DNA of 64,000 nt from Nitratireductor pacificus pht-3B. Its GTDB lineage: Bacteria > Pseudomonadota > Alphaproteobacteria > Rhizobiales > Rhizobiaceae. The stretch is from positions 1-64,000 of the forward strand of contig NZ_AMRM01000020.1 in NCBI RefSeq assembly GCF_000300335.1, given 5' to 3'. Positions 9,060 through 20,900 of the stretch are shown piece after piece; the first letter of the stretch is position 1; each line of letters begins with the position of its first letter. The notes under the pieces are model-generated. The model saw only the letters and a list, made by a program, of their open reading frames with translations. It was not told the DNA's origin and did not search any database. Position numbers and translations under genes: made by a program.

Positions 9060-9815
9060 GTGTTGGACGGCAAGGATGTAAGAATTCTGATCGTCGAGGA
9101 CGACCCGGATATGGCGGAGCTCATATCCGATCTCGTCGAATCCGAGGGCTGGCTGCCCTTCTGTACGGCATCGGCCGAGGAGGCGTGGCAGGCGCTGGCC
9201 GAGAACGACATGACGATCGCGCTCATCGATCACAATCTGCCCGGCCTTTCCGGACGCGCCTTCGCGCAGCGCCTGCGCGAGAAAAGCAATATGGGCATCG
9301 TCATGGTGACGGCAGCGGGCAGTCCCGCCGAACGCGTGCTCGGGCTCGAGACCGCGGCCGACGACTATGTGGTCAAGCCGTTCGAGCCGATCGAGCTGAC
9401 CGCCCGCATCAAGGCGCTGCTGCGACGCTTCAACGGCCATGCGCGGATCGAGCCGGAGCGCGAGGCGACGATCAGGAGCGATGGCCGGAAGCCGCTGCAT
9501 ATCGGCGACTGGCACATCGACCTGAAAGCGCGGCGGGCGATCTGCCTGAGCAATTCGACGCTCACCCTCACCAGCTCGGAATTCGCCCTTCTCGAAATCC
9601 TCGCCGAGGCACCCGGCGAGGCCGTCGACCGCGTCCGCATCCTCAACCGCCTCGGCGCCGACGACGACCGCTACGCCGATCGCAACGTCGATGTCCTGGT
9701 GCTGCGCCTGCGCCGCAAGATCGAGCCCAATCCCGACCTTCCGCGGCACATCAAGACGCGACGCGGCAAGGGCTATGTCCTGATGATAGACGCCGCCGAA
9801 GAGGGACCGGCTTGA
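9060..9815 (+). CDS. OmpR/PhoB-type response regulator
   Basis: A 251-residue DNA-binding response regulator. The receiver domain has the acidic pocket VEDDPDM, phospho-acceptor D57 in LIDHNLPG and the KPFEP lysine. A C-terminal winged helix follows, with SSEFALLEILAEAPGE and an RxNVDVLVLRLRRKIEPNP recognition region. The start is GTG 9060 with GGGAGG five bases upstream; TTG 9063 is an alternative. Its stop overlaps the start of the sensor kinase gene, so the two are translationally coupled. Confidence 0.92.
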   Translation: MLDGKDVRILIVEDDPDMAELISDLVESEGWLPFCTASAEEAWQALAENDMTIALIDHNLPGLSGRAFAQRLREKSNMGIVMVTAAGSPAERVLGLETAADDYVVKPFEPIELTARIKALLRRFNGHARIEPEREATIRSDGRKPLHIGDWHIDLKARRAICLSNSTLTLTSSEFALLEILAEAPGEAVDRVRILNRLGADDDRYADRNVDVLVLRLRRKIEPNPDLPRHIKTRRGKGYVLMIDAAEEGPA

Positions 9816-11962
9816 AGGATCGCTCGTTCTTCTCCTCGATCGCGTTCCGCCTGCCGTTCGTGATCATCTTCATCTGCGGGCTGGTCCTCGGCCTGTCGCT
9901 GATCGCCATACACGGCTTGACCAGCGCGCGCATGGAGATGACCTCCTACGGTTCTTCCGCCTTTGCCAGCCTCGCCAAGGCCTCGACGATCTCGCGGCGC
10001 ATCTCTGCACTGTTGTCGGCTGCGCCTTTCCTGCCCAACAGCACCTCGCCCTACCGTCTCTCCAGCGAAAGCCTGGAGGTGGCGAAGCAGATCGACGAGC
10101 TGACGGGCTTCATCCGGAGCCGGCCGCCTGGCGGCTCCGCCGATCCGGAGGAGGAAGCGCAGACCGGAAAGGTTCTCGCGCTGCTCCTCGTCCTGCGCAG
10201 GGAGACATTGTCGCTCGCCGAGATCGCCGACGAGGCGCAGGACCACAAGGCGATGGCCACCGCCCAGATCGCGCGCATCGAGGCGGAACGCGACGAGCGC
10301 TATCTGGATCCGCAGCTCGGCGACGCCTTTCACCGCATTGCCCTGTCGGCCGCGGCATCGGAAAGCCTGCTTCATCTGGGCGAGATGCGCCGCCGCTTCC
10401 TGCAGGCGAGCGCGCCCGTTCGGGCAGACCTAGGCCAATCGGAAGCGGAAGCCGGGCGCGCCGGCTTCCTCGCGGCATACGAGCATCTCTTCGAGATGCG
10501 GAAGCGCTATCTCGCACGGCTGTCCGCCATCCGCTCCACGGTTGTCCGCCTGCGCTCGGCCTCGCAGCAGCTTGCAGCGGCAATGGAGGCGCAGACGGTA
10601 CGGACCGGCGAGACGCTGAGCGCCGGTTTCGAGACCACCTCGCAGACATTGAACCGCCTGCGCGGCATGATCGTGCTGGCGCTGCTTCTGGTGATGGCGC
10701 TCAGCGTTTATGCGATCCGCTCGGCGGTCCGGATCTCGCAGGCCATCACCCGCATCTCCAACGGCATGGAGCACCTGACGCGCGGCGACAGGGATGCGGA
10801 ACCGCCGCGTTTCGACGGCAGCGAGACGGAGCTGCGCAAGCTCGTCCGCGCCTTCGCCTCTTTCAAGGCCAGCGTCGACCGGGTTAGCCGGCTGCGCGGC
10901 ACGGCGGAAACCGCGGCGCGCACCATCCGCTCGACGTTCCGCAGCATGAACGAGGGCATCGCCATCTTCGACCGCACCGGCCGGCCGATCACCATGAACC
11001 ACCGCATCATCGCGCTGATGCGGGCACCGACCTCGGCGCGCAAGCTCAAGGCGCGCCATTTCGTTTCCGGCATCGCCGAGCTCGACCCCGGATTGCTGCC
11101 GCACGGCGAGGAGGATGCCGGCACGTTGCGCGCGCCGACCGTGATCCGCAGCCGCGGCACCGGCGCACGGGTGCTCGAGATCTCGCTGTCACGCCAGCCC
11201 GGCGAGCGGGTGGTGATGCTCGTGCGCGACGTGACGGAGGCTGAACAGCAGGAGCAGGAGGCGCGGCGCGCGCAGCGCCTCGATGGCCTGATGCTGATGA
11301 CCCATCAGGTGAGCCACGAGGTGGGGAACATGATCGGCGTCATCACCGGCAGCCTCGGCATGCTGGAGAAGGCGGGCCGGCTCGACGACGGCCAGCAGCG
11401 CCACCTCGCCCGCATCCGCAAGGCGGCCGAGCGCGGCAAGTCGCTGGCGAGCAGCATGCTTTCGGTGGCAAGCCAGCAGGCGCTGGCGCCGTCCCGGGTG
11501 GATGTCGGATCGCTGCTCCACGGCATGGCGGACATCCTGGAGATGGCCGTCGGCCCGCGCTGCACGGTGAGGCTCGACGTGCGGAAGCCTCTGCCCGCCG
11601 TCTGCCTCGATCCCGCGGTGTTCGAGCAGGCGGTCTTCAACCTGTGCATCAACGCCGCGGCGGCCATGCCGGAGGGCGGCGAGATCACGATCGACGCTTC
11701 GGCGCGCCGGGACGTGCTGGCCGTGGAGGTGCGCGATCGCGGCGTCGGCATGGCGGCGGAGGTGGTCGACCGGGCCTTCGAGCCCTATTTCACGACCCGG
11801 CGCGCAGAGGGAGGCACCGGCCTCGGCCTGGCGGTGGTCTACGGCTTCGTACGCCAGTCGGGCGGGACGGTTTCCATCCGATCTCGTCCAGGGAAGGGCA
11901 CGCGCGTAGAGATGCTGTTTCCCACGGCGCCCCACCCGGCAGACAATGCTTCGAGCCGGTGA
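9812..11962 (+). CDS. Membrane sensor histidine kinase
   Basis: A 716-residue kinase that partners the response regulator at 9060. I start at TTG 9812, which overlaps the regulator stop and has GAGGGA upstream; the frame is open far upstream but has no gene-like content there. The first helix is at about residues 12-33. A long helical periplasmic domain follows, then a second helix near 285-305, a HAMP-like linker and a PAS-like segment. The phospho-acceptor is H502 in VSHEVGN. The ATPase domain shows NLCINAAAAMP (N box), DRGVGM (G1) and GGTGLGLAVV (G2). The stop at 11962 directly abuts the stop of the convergent giant gene, with no base between them. Confidence 0.9.
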   Translation: MKDRSFFSSIAFRLPFVIIFICGLVLGLSLIAIHGLTSARMEMTSYGSSAFASLAKASTISRRISALLSAAPFLPNSTSPYRLSSESLEVAKQIDELTGFIRSRPPGGSADPEEEAQTGKVLALLLVLRRETLSLAEIADEAQDHKAMATAQIARIEAERDERYLDPQLGDAFHRIALSAAASESLLHLGEMRRRFLQASAPVRADLGQSEAEAGRAGFLAAYEHLFEMRKRYLARLSAIRSTVVRLRSASQQLAAAMEAQTVRTGETLSAGFETTSQTLNRLRGMIVLALLLVMALSVYAIRSAVRISQAITRISNGMEHLTRGDRDAEPPRFDGSETELRKLVRAFASFKASVDRVSRLRGTAETAARTIRSTFRSMNEGIAIFDRTGRPITMNHRIIALMRAPTSARKLKARHFVSGIAELDPGLLPHGEEDAGTLRAPTVIRSRGTGARVLEISLSRQPGERVVMLVRDVTEAEQQEQEARRAQRLDGLMLMTHQVSHEVGNMIGVITGSLGMLEKAGRLDDGQQRHLARIRKAAERGKSLASSMLSVASQQALAPSRVDVGSLLHGMADILEMAVGPRCTVRLDVRKPLPAVCLDPAVFEQAVFNLCINAAAAMPEGGEITIDASARRDVLAVEVRDRGVGMAAEVVDRAFEPYFTTRRAEGGTGLGLAVVYGFVRQSGGTVSIRSRPGKGTRVEMLFPTAPHPADNASSR

Positions 11963-14900
11963 TCAGGCCAGGCTATAGGCACCCGCGAGGCTGGGATCGG
12001 GATCATCGGCGGCACCAGCCAAGGTCGCCGGGTCATGGGCCGCGACCGAGCCAAGCTCATCGTCAATCAGCGGATCGAAACGCTTCGTCTCCCCCAATGG
12101 CGGCAAGATTGGATAAGGCTCGAGCAGGTCACGGAGATCATCGAGCACGCCGTCGCCGAAGTCGAACAAGCGATCGAAAACGCTGGGATCGGTCTCTTCC
12201 TCGTCTTCACTGAGGAGTTTCGTCAAAAGGATCGCCGTAGGGACGGCTGCGCCAAGCGCGATCGCGCTGTATCGCATCACGAGCTTGGTCTTAGGACTGA
12301 TGCTCAGCATCTTCGGAGTCTGCTGTACGAGAACCCAGCCGATGCTGCTCAGGGCCTGAGTAAAGGAGCCGCTGGCAAGAGCATAGTCGCCGGCCTTGAG
12401 ATAACCGATGCCAACCAGGATGTTGCGCGCCGCGCTTGCCAGGCTCGTAAAGTCCGCCAAGGTATTCCATTTCCTGCGTTTGGTCTCGAGCTCGGCCAGC
12501 TTTTCCTCCTGCTCGGGCGTGCGCGGATAGGGGTGAGCGGCCTTGTAGTCGGTGATCTCACGCAGAGCCTTTAGATATTTCCACTGGACCCAAACGGCAG
12601 GCGCCACGCCCACCGGATCAGCCGAGTAGGCCGCCCAGTCGGCCCACGAGCCGTCCTTGGGCATCCCCTTGCTTCCCCAGGCCAGCAATACGTTGAAGGC
12701 GCCGCCGAACGAGCCGAGCTTGAAGAAGTAACCGAGCCAGGTGTCCGGAGACATCGAGCTTCCGGTCAGTTTCTCCGTCGCCTTGTGGTCAACCTTGTTC
12801 GGATCGCCTTTATCCGCAAAGCGTTCGTTGAGCAGTTTATGGAGTTTCTTGTAAGCCTTCTTCGCCTCGGCGGTCCGTAGCAGGTCCGATAGCATTTCCT
12901 GCTGCCGCAACATTTCCTGATTGCCGGTCTTTTCGAGCTTGGCAGCGAGGCTGCGGATGATCGTCTCGGGACGTTGGCCGTAGTACTCGCTGTTCCTGTC
13001 CGCGGCCATCGCAGCTAGCGTCTCGGCGACGCCATCGGCCTTTGCCAGATCGCGAAGAGTCTTTACGTTCGACAACTCATCGAGCGTGGGCAGCTTGCGG
13101 ATCTTTATCGGTGGCAGCTTTCCTCGCTGTGCAGGATCGAGTTTGGCAAGCGCTTCCTGATATTTCTTGCCTGCATCGGCAACCTGCGCAACGAGTTTGC
13201 GCAGATCGGCAGCTTCTCGCTTGTTGAGTGGCAGGGCACCGCGTCGACCGGAGCGGTCGAGAATTTTCTCCAGGAGAGCAAGCGCATCATCCTTCCGCCC
13301 TTGTGCCGCGCGTTCGAACACATCGATCATTGCGTGGTTGTGTTTGTACCAGGCATATTTCGACAATGCCGACCGATAATAGGCGGCAGTCGAGGCCTCC
13401 GGCCCGCTCATGGAATTGAACGGGCCTTGTGCGCCGGTAACGTGACCGAAGGTGGCAGCGGACACCCGCGTCAAGACGATGTACATCGCCACCCGCGCAA
13501 CATTCAGGAGCGGCGGCGCACGACGGTGGGTAGGCTCCCCGCTCTCGATCGCTGTCTTCTGCGCCTCGTCGAGCTTCGAAAGCTGTGCCGGGCCAAGGTC
13601 GTAGTCGAGGTTCTCCGCGATGGCCCACAGCTGCTCAACGTCCATGGCCGCCAACTGGTCCGGCGTGAGCTTTGCAACCTGTTCGGGCATCAAATGACGG
13701 ACGTGCTCGACAGAAAGCCCGGCGACCGCCTCCGTGGGTATGGATGGCACCATTCTCGGCGGTATCTTGGCCAGCACCCGGGGCTTGAGCGCGTTGAGGT
13801 GGTCGGCCGTAACGCAGCGCCAGTGCTTCTTCCGCAGCGCGAGCAGCTGATCGAGCGTCAGCTCGGCGAATTGCTCCGGCGTCAGCCCAAGGAACTGCTC
13901 TTTCGTGAGCAATGCGAGGAGATGAGGCGGGATGGCGCGCAGTTCGGGGCCGGTCAGCTTTCCGATCTCACTCGACGTCAAGCCCCTAACCTCCGATTCG
14001 GTCGGCGCGCGCGGCTGCCCTACGTAACCAGGCTCCGCGTGGCTGCGTGAGGGCAAGCTCACCTCGACCTTGCCGGTGGTGGGATCGAAGACGGCCGTCG
14101 GCTGTTGCGATTGCCGTTCACCTTCAGGCCAATGGGGCTCGCCAGTATCGGCGGATTCTTTGTCACGGCTCTTGGCGCCAATCGTCTCGTCCACGCTGGG
14201 CGTGGGCTCGTCGCTTGCTCGCCGTGGCGTTTCCTCAGGCGATGCTTCCTGGCTCGCGCTCTCCGCGGGAGCATCGACGCGCAGCGCGTCCACGCCTTCG
14301 GGAGACCGTTCCTGCGTCTGTTGCGAAGAAGCGTCCTCTTGCAGCGCCGACGGCTCTTCCTCTTTCGGTCCGTCCGCGATCCTGGGCACAGCGCCCGGCT
14401 CACCGACCACCGGCCCGACGTTATGAGCCGCGCCGGCATAAGGCGGTTTCCTCGCTAGCCGATCCGGCCCCTCTAGTAACGATTGAGGTGCGGAATCAGT
14501 CTCCGTGCCTTCCGGATATTGCTCCGTCGCCCCATCAAGATTCCTAACCGGCTCGCGCCGCGGCATCGCACCCTTCGAGGGATCAAGATTCTTCTGCTGC
14601 ACCAGAACCTGAAAAGCGCTGCCGAAGATCGTCATGCCCTTCGCCCGCGACTTTTCGGTCGGTTCCGCATCCTTAATGAGATCGAGAAAACCGTTGTCCT
14701 TCAAAAAGGTATTTTGGTCCGACAAAGCCTTCTGGCGCGGCAATGTGCTCGGCTCCAGGCCGACCTCACGACCTGTTGCCATCAGATGCTCAAAATCGAC
14801 CCAGGATGTGATGTCGATGGCTCCAGGGGCCGCATAAGCAACATCGACGGGGAGTTTTTGCCGGAAGAACGAATAGGGCTCGCGCAGCGCCGCGTTGTTG

Positions 14901-17900
14901 GCGCCGTAGTCTATCGCGATCACGCCCCCCCTCTGCAAGGCATTTCCCATTTTCCGAATCCAATCGGCCGCCGCGAGGTTGACGGTTATGCGCTGCCCGT
15001 CCGGCAAGGAAGACCAACCGGGCACCAGTTGGTCGACAACGCCCAAGTTCTGCTCCAAATCCGGACTGAGGTCACCTTCCACCTCGACGATCTGTCCGTT
15101 TTCATCGACGGAAACGTAGATCTCCTTGAGTGTTCCTCCGCGAACGACCGCCTGATGGACCGGAAAAGCATCCGGCACCTCGTTCGACAGGAAGACCCCT
15201 TGGACATCCCGCAGAGGCATCTCGTAGGCGCTCCCATGCACCCATTGAACCTCGTGGTCTCCCAGCGTCTGCTTCTGGCGTTCGATCAGCGCCTTACCGC
15301 GTTCAAGAATGACGTAGTTGACGGCCGCATAGACGTCCGGGTGAGCCTCGCGCAACCAATCCAGAACGGTCTTCGCAAGCGTGCCGTTGCCAGCCCCCGT
15401 CTCGACGATATCGAACCGCGCGGGGCTCCCCATCGAACGATAGATGTCGGAGATGGCGTTTGCGACCGTATGGCCGAAATACTTGCTTCCCTCCGGCGAC
15501 GTACCGAAGTCGGCCATGCCGTTGTCCGCCGCATCGGCGCTGATCGTCACGTCGCCGGAGTTGTAGTAGCCGCCATAGCCATCGATCCCGTAGAGAGCGT
15601 AATCCATGAAATCCCGGAACGTGATCTGACCGCCTTCGGCCTCGATCCGATCCTTGACGCGCGCGGCGAATTCGGGATCGACACGCGCCGCCACCTCGTC
15701 GGGCACCATTGGACCGGCGTGGACGCGACGGGTCTCCGGCGCTCCCTGAGCGGCATCGGCTGTGCCGGGTTGCGGATCAAGCGGCCGTTGCGCGGGCGGC
15801 GAAGAAAAGTCTCTTGCCGGCAAGCCCGTCGACCCTTGTCCAGCCACGGGCACGACATAGGGCGTGCCGTTCTCCCACACCACCTGGTGTGTCGCGCCCG
15901 CGTCGGCCTGCGACCCCGCCGATGATGCCGGTCCTCTTTCTGGTGTTACGCGCACATCGCCGGCACGCTGCGGGGGGCGCCCGACGATGCGTGCCTGGAG
16001 TATCTCTCCCGATCCGTCATCAAACTCGAAAAAGATCTGGCCGGCGTCTTCCTTGCCCGCATCCGGTCCCCTGAGCGCACGATGTCCGGGCCGGCGGTCG
16101 TCGTCGCCGGACGCGAGGGCGTCGTTCCGTTCCGAGGCGTCGGATGCGGGGGGGGACCCCTCCTCCTCCCGAGCGTACGCATCCGGGTTGGAACGGCCGA
16201 GCCGGCTTTGGCCCGGGATATCCCAGAGTTCCTGCCGGCGTTCGCCTTCAGGCGAAAGCCGCGGAGGTTGCGGCACGTGATCCGCGCTGAGGCTGGAACG
16301 CCTTTCATGCGGCCCCGGCTCCTCGATCGTCGGGCGTTCATGCGAGTCAGGATGAACTCCCTCCTGTCCCGCGACATAGGCCTCTGCTTTAGTTCGTGCA
16401 GGATCGGTGATGGATGCCTGGTGTCTCGCCCAATTGTCCTCCGCGACGTCCCGATAAAATCCTTCGAAATCTGTGCCGGCTTCCCCGCTCCTGAGCACTC
16501 TGACCATATGTCCGAGTTCACGCAAAGCTTGCTCAGGACCGATATCTCCATCGTGGTACCGCTCCATAACAGCCCTGCTAATCTGCGGCGAGGAAATTTC
16601 TAGAAACGAAGGGGGCAGATTCCGCTTCACGTCATTAAATATTATGTGAGATAAAAACAAATTTCTTGAAAATCTAAGTATCTCCTCATCAACATAATCT
16701 TTAATATAAGATTCCTTATCTGTGTAGTTATTTACCCTAACGTTGTCGTAATTGTTACCTTCAATTAAACAATTTACGAAATATACAAAAAATTCTTCTA
16801 TACCAATTTCCGAATCGATAGATAGTCCATCTCTTATGTACTCGAACTTATTTGTAAATCTGCTGCCCTCGTCGGAGTTTTCCATCTCTTTATGCAAAAA
16901 CGCGGAGGCAACTCTCCTCGTCAGCTCATCAGAAGCACTGGAAAAGTACGCAAGCTCATTGAGCAATGCCTCCCCTAAAGGCGACCTTGAAATCAGGGCG
17001 AAAATAATATGTGCTGTGAACTCTTGATTTTCGATGGAAATCGTTTCATAATTATTGTTGCCTACATTATTATTTAATATAATTATATCAAATTTATTCC
17101 TGCTTAAGGGATGATAAACTGGTATAATTATACCTCCCATGTAATTTTCTCTTACTTTTTCTCCGATTTGCTCCGCAACAATCCCTTCTATTACGGTGGC
17201 CCTCAGCTCCTCGGCATTCTTAAAGCTCCCATCCGAGAGTTTCGCATTGAGGAGACTTATTGACGCATCTCTATTTTTTATTGATAAGTTTGAATGAGCG
17301 ATCTCGTGAATTAGTATAATTGATGGACTTATTATCTCATCATCGATCATAATTCCAGCCAAAGGATTCCAAACTATGAAATCGTTGTCCACGCTTGAAA
17401 TATTACCCGATATGTATATTCTAACTATACCGTTGCTCTCCGACTCCCGGATTATCTCTCGAGCATACGAAGAGTTGTTTTCCAGATATGTGATTGCCTG
17501 ATGAAACCAGTTGATCTCGACGGGGTTTCCACGCACCCGGAAGTTGCCGACCTTGTACTCGGCACGACCATCATGGGGAGAGAATTCGGATATCCTTTCC
17601 ACTGACCTGGAAGACAGTTCGATCAGCAGGCTCGCCACTTCCTCGCCCTCTGGTACCGACCCCTGCAGGGCATGAAGTGTCTGCACCGACCCGGTATCGC
17701 GCTGCCCGGGGTATGCGTCGTACATGACGGGCTCCGCCGCCTTTTCCACCCCATCGTATACCGGTTGCTGTCTCGGATTGCCTTCTGGCTCGCGCGTTTT
17801 TTCTTTTTGCGGGTTTTGGTTGCTTTCGGAGAAGTTGATGAGTGTGGGGTCGTTTGCGCTGATCCATAGAATGTTGAGGAAGTGGACGAGTTCGTCGGGA

Positions 17901-20900
17901 GAGACGGTGCCGGGCTCGATCCGTGCGGCGAGCAGCTGGACGAGTTCGGCGACGTCCGGATCAAGGGCATTGAGGTCGGATATGGGATCGTCCGGGCTGC
18001 GGTGACCGCCGATGATGCCTGCGTTGAGAAGGGCTAGCATGTTGAAGATCTGGTGGTGGCGCGGCAACGCGCCGATGCTGAACGACGGGAATGTCAGCGT
18101 ATGTAGGCTGAGTATGTCGCCGCCGATGAAGTCGTGCATCAGACCGCGGATGCTGAGACCGGTGCCGATGGTTCCCATGCTGAGGCCGACGATGGAGTCG
18201 GCGATTTCGACGAGGGACATGTCGCCGCCGCGCTCGATCAGTTCGGCCAGCGACTGGCCCAACAGGGGAAGCCCGACCAGCAAGCCGCCGGCATCCAGGC
18301 CAAGGATCGTCCGGTTCAAGGCCCGGGACCCGCTGCCGCGCATGGTCTTCATAGCTTCCCTGACGGCCGCCTCCGAAGGCAGCGCGCCGCCGAAGCTCAT
18401 CAGGCCCCGGCCGCTCGCGCTGGCCATGTCGAAGCCGCCGGCCAGCGCATGGCCCCATGACATGCCGGTGCGCCGCAATCCGACGCCGCGCCCGACGCTT
18501 GCCGCCATTGGCAGGCTGATGGTGAGCCCGCCGGCCAGGGCCCAGAACGATTGCTCGTCAAGGTTCCCGCCCTGGACAAGCCAATGGTCGACAAACTCCT
18601 CCTTGATCTGCTTGCCGCCGAGATAGAGGCCTGTACCCATGGCGATCGGTTGCGCCAGAGGCCTGGCTAACGGAAAGAGCAGGGCCACGCCCTCGGCAGC
18701 AGCGCCAACAATGCCGATGGTGGCGTCGGCGATGCGCTCGCCCGTCGACACCTTGCGGGCGGCAATCATCTCCACGTCGCCGGGGCTGAACACGCCATCA
18801 TCGCCGAGAGCCATGTCACCGCCCCTGGGGACGATCAGATGCCCTTGCTCGCTGTACAATCGGTTGTTGTGCTGGAAGCCGTCGAACTTGTCTTTGTCCG
18901 CCTCGTGCTCATGGTACTTGCCCGATGCATCGACGTAACCGACCTCCCGTCCGTCCTTCTTCACGGCAAACAGCGCCGATCCGCTCGCCATCCCCCCGTC
19001 GAGAGCAAATATGGGCACCACCCTGACTTCGGGCACGCCGTTGCTTCGATCCCGGATCTCCCCGACAACATCCTGTACGATCTCGCTGTGCCGATCGACG
19101 TTCAGCGCCTCCGCCGCGAGGCTCTCCAGCGCGTCGCCCTCGTAGAGGCGGAACTTGCCGTCCACGCCCGCCTCGTGCAGCCGCTCCAGGTTCCCTCGGT
19201 AGCGGGCCAGCGCCTTGTCGCGCTGCTCCTGGAAGTAGATGTATTCCGAACGGGATGCGTGGTCGACTGAACCACCGCCGCCAAAAAGCCGGAACCTGGC
19301 GGCGGATTGCCGATACAATCCTTGTTCGGCAACCATACTGCTGCGGCTTTCCCTTCCCCATTTCTCGTATTGCTTGCTCTCGTCCTCGGCCGCCTTGCGG
19401 TCAAGCTCCGCGGCCGCCACGTACGGATGAACCCAGCGCGGCCTGCCGTCAATCTCGATGCGGACGACCTTGTCGCTGGCGCCGAGCGCCTGGATGCCGT
19501 CCCGCTCATACAGTTCAGCGATCTCAGGGGAGACCCCGAGCGTGTATCCCTGGATCTTGATCTCGACGGTCTGCTCCCCGGGCTCCGGTACGCCCTCGCG
19601 CATCTCCATCGCGCCGCCCTGGTATAGCTTGAGCGCATCGTTGCGAGCCGTCATCAGTTCTACGCTTCGGGACTTGGCATTCTCGCGAAGGGCGTCCACC
19701 TGGTGGATCTGAAGACCCAGTATCCGCGCCTTCGCTCCGCTGAGCCCGGATTGAGAACCGTCAGCTTCCGCCTTGATGTCGCGGGTCACTGGCCGCGCGC
19801 TGTCTATCAGCGCTTGCCATTCCCGATTGGCGGGTCGGTCCCGGTATTCGGCGCGTACGGTCGCACCGCCCTCGCTCATAGGGAAGGTCAGCGTCCGGGC
19901 CAGGACCTTGGTGCCGCCCTTGCCCCGTTCCCTGTCGTAGAAGACGGAGTTCTCGTATTCGATGTGCAGACTGATCTGTCCGTCGTCGCTGTATTTGAGC
20001 TCGGCCTCCACCATCCGGCCGGTCCCCTTTCCTTCGCCGCGTAAGACCATCCCCTTATATCCCGCTCCATCGCCCCCAACGGTAAAGCCGTTCGGATCCT
20101 GAAGACGCGGATCGTTCCCAAAATACTCCTCCAAAATCCTTTGCTTGAGCGGTTCCGCACGCCAGTTCAGAACGGCCGCGCCATGCTGCCGCTCGGCATA
20201 GTCGTGGTAAGCTCCCGCCAGATTCGTCTCGCCGATGCCGATCTCCCGCAGCTCGACCATATCCTCATGCGCCTTCACCGCCGCCTTATGCTCGGCGCTG
20301 CCGGGCTTGTCCCGTTCGAGCCTCCGCCGATCCTCATCGGCAAGGTCGACCCAATAGTCGGCGTTAAGCTTGTCACCCTTGCTGATGTACATTGCGGCGG
20401 CGGTGAACGACTTGGCATTCCTGGTATGGGCCAGCCGAGCGGATGCATTCGGATCCGCGAAGTATTCGGCCGAGATACCCTGATCCACAGGGCGCTTCGC
20501 ATCGGGCGCCTCGAGCCCGGGCAGTTGCGCCCGTGCGGCGATCGCATCCAGCAACTCCCCCCGGCCCTGCTCATATGCGCTGCGTGCCTGCCGCGCAGTA
20601 TCGAGACGCCTATCGGCAGAGGCAAGCCGTTTCTGCGCCTCCGCAAGCGTGCCGCCAGACGCGCGAGCGGGCAATCGCTTGTCGTAGAACGCCAACACAT
20701 TCTGGACCTTGCGCGTGGCTTCTCGCGCCGCCGAGCCGAACGCCGGATCCAACAGGTAGACGTCGAGCTGCGCATCATAGCGTCCCGCTTTCGCCTCGGC
20801 CTCGTTGTACTGGGTGACAGCGAGGTTTTCCGCGGTGATCGCATCGGCAACCTTGGGGTCGAACCATTTCCAGCCGCCGCCGACCAGCATGGGCGTCCAG

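Noticed and set aside
13560-14000. LTPEQ repeats as TAL-effector repeats
   Set aside because: The words LTPEQ and LTPDQ recall TAL repeats, but the period is about 11 residues, not 34, and there are no repeat-variable pairs.
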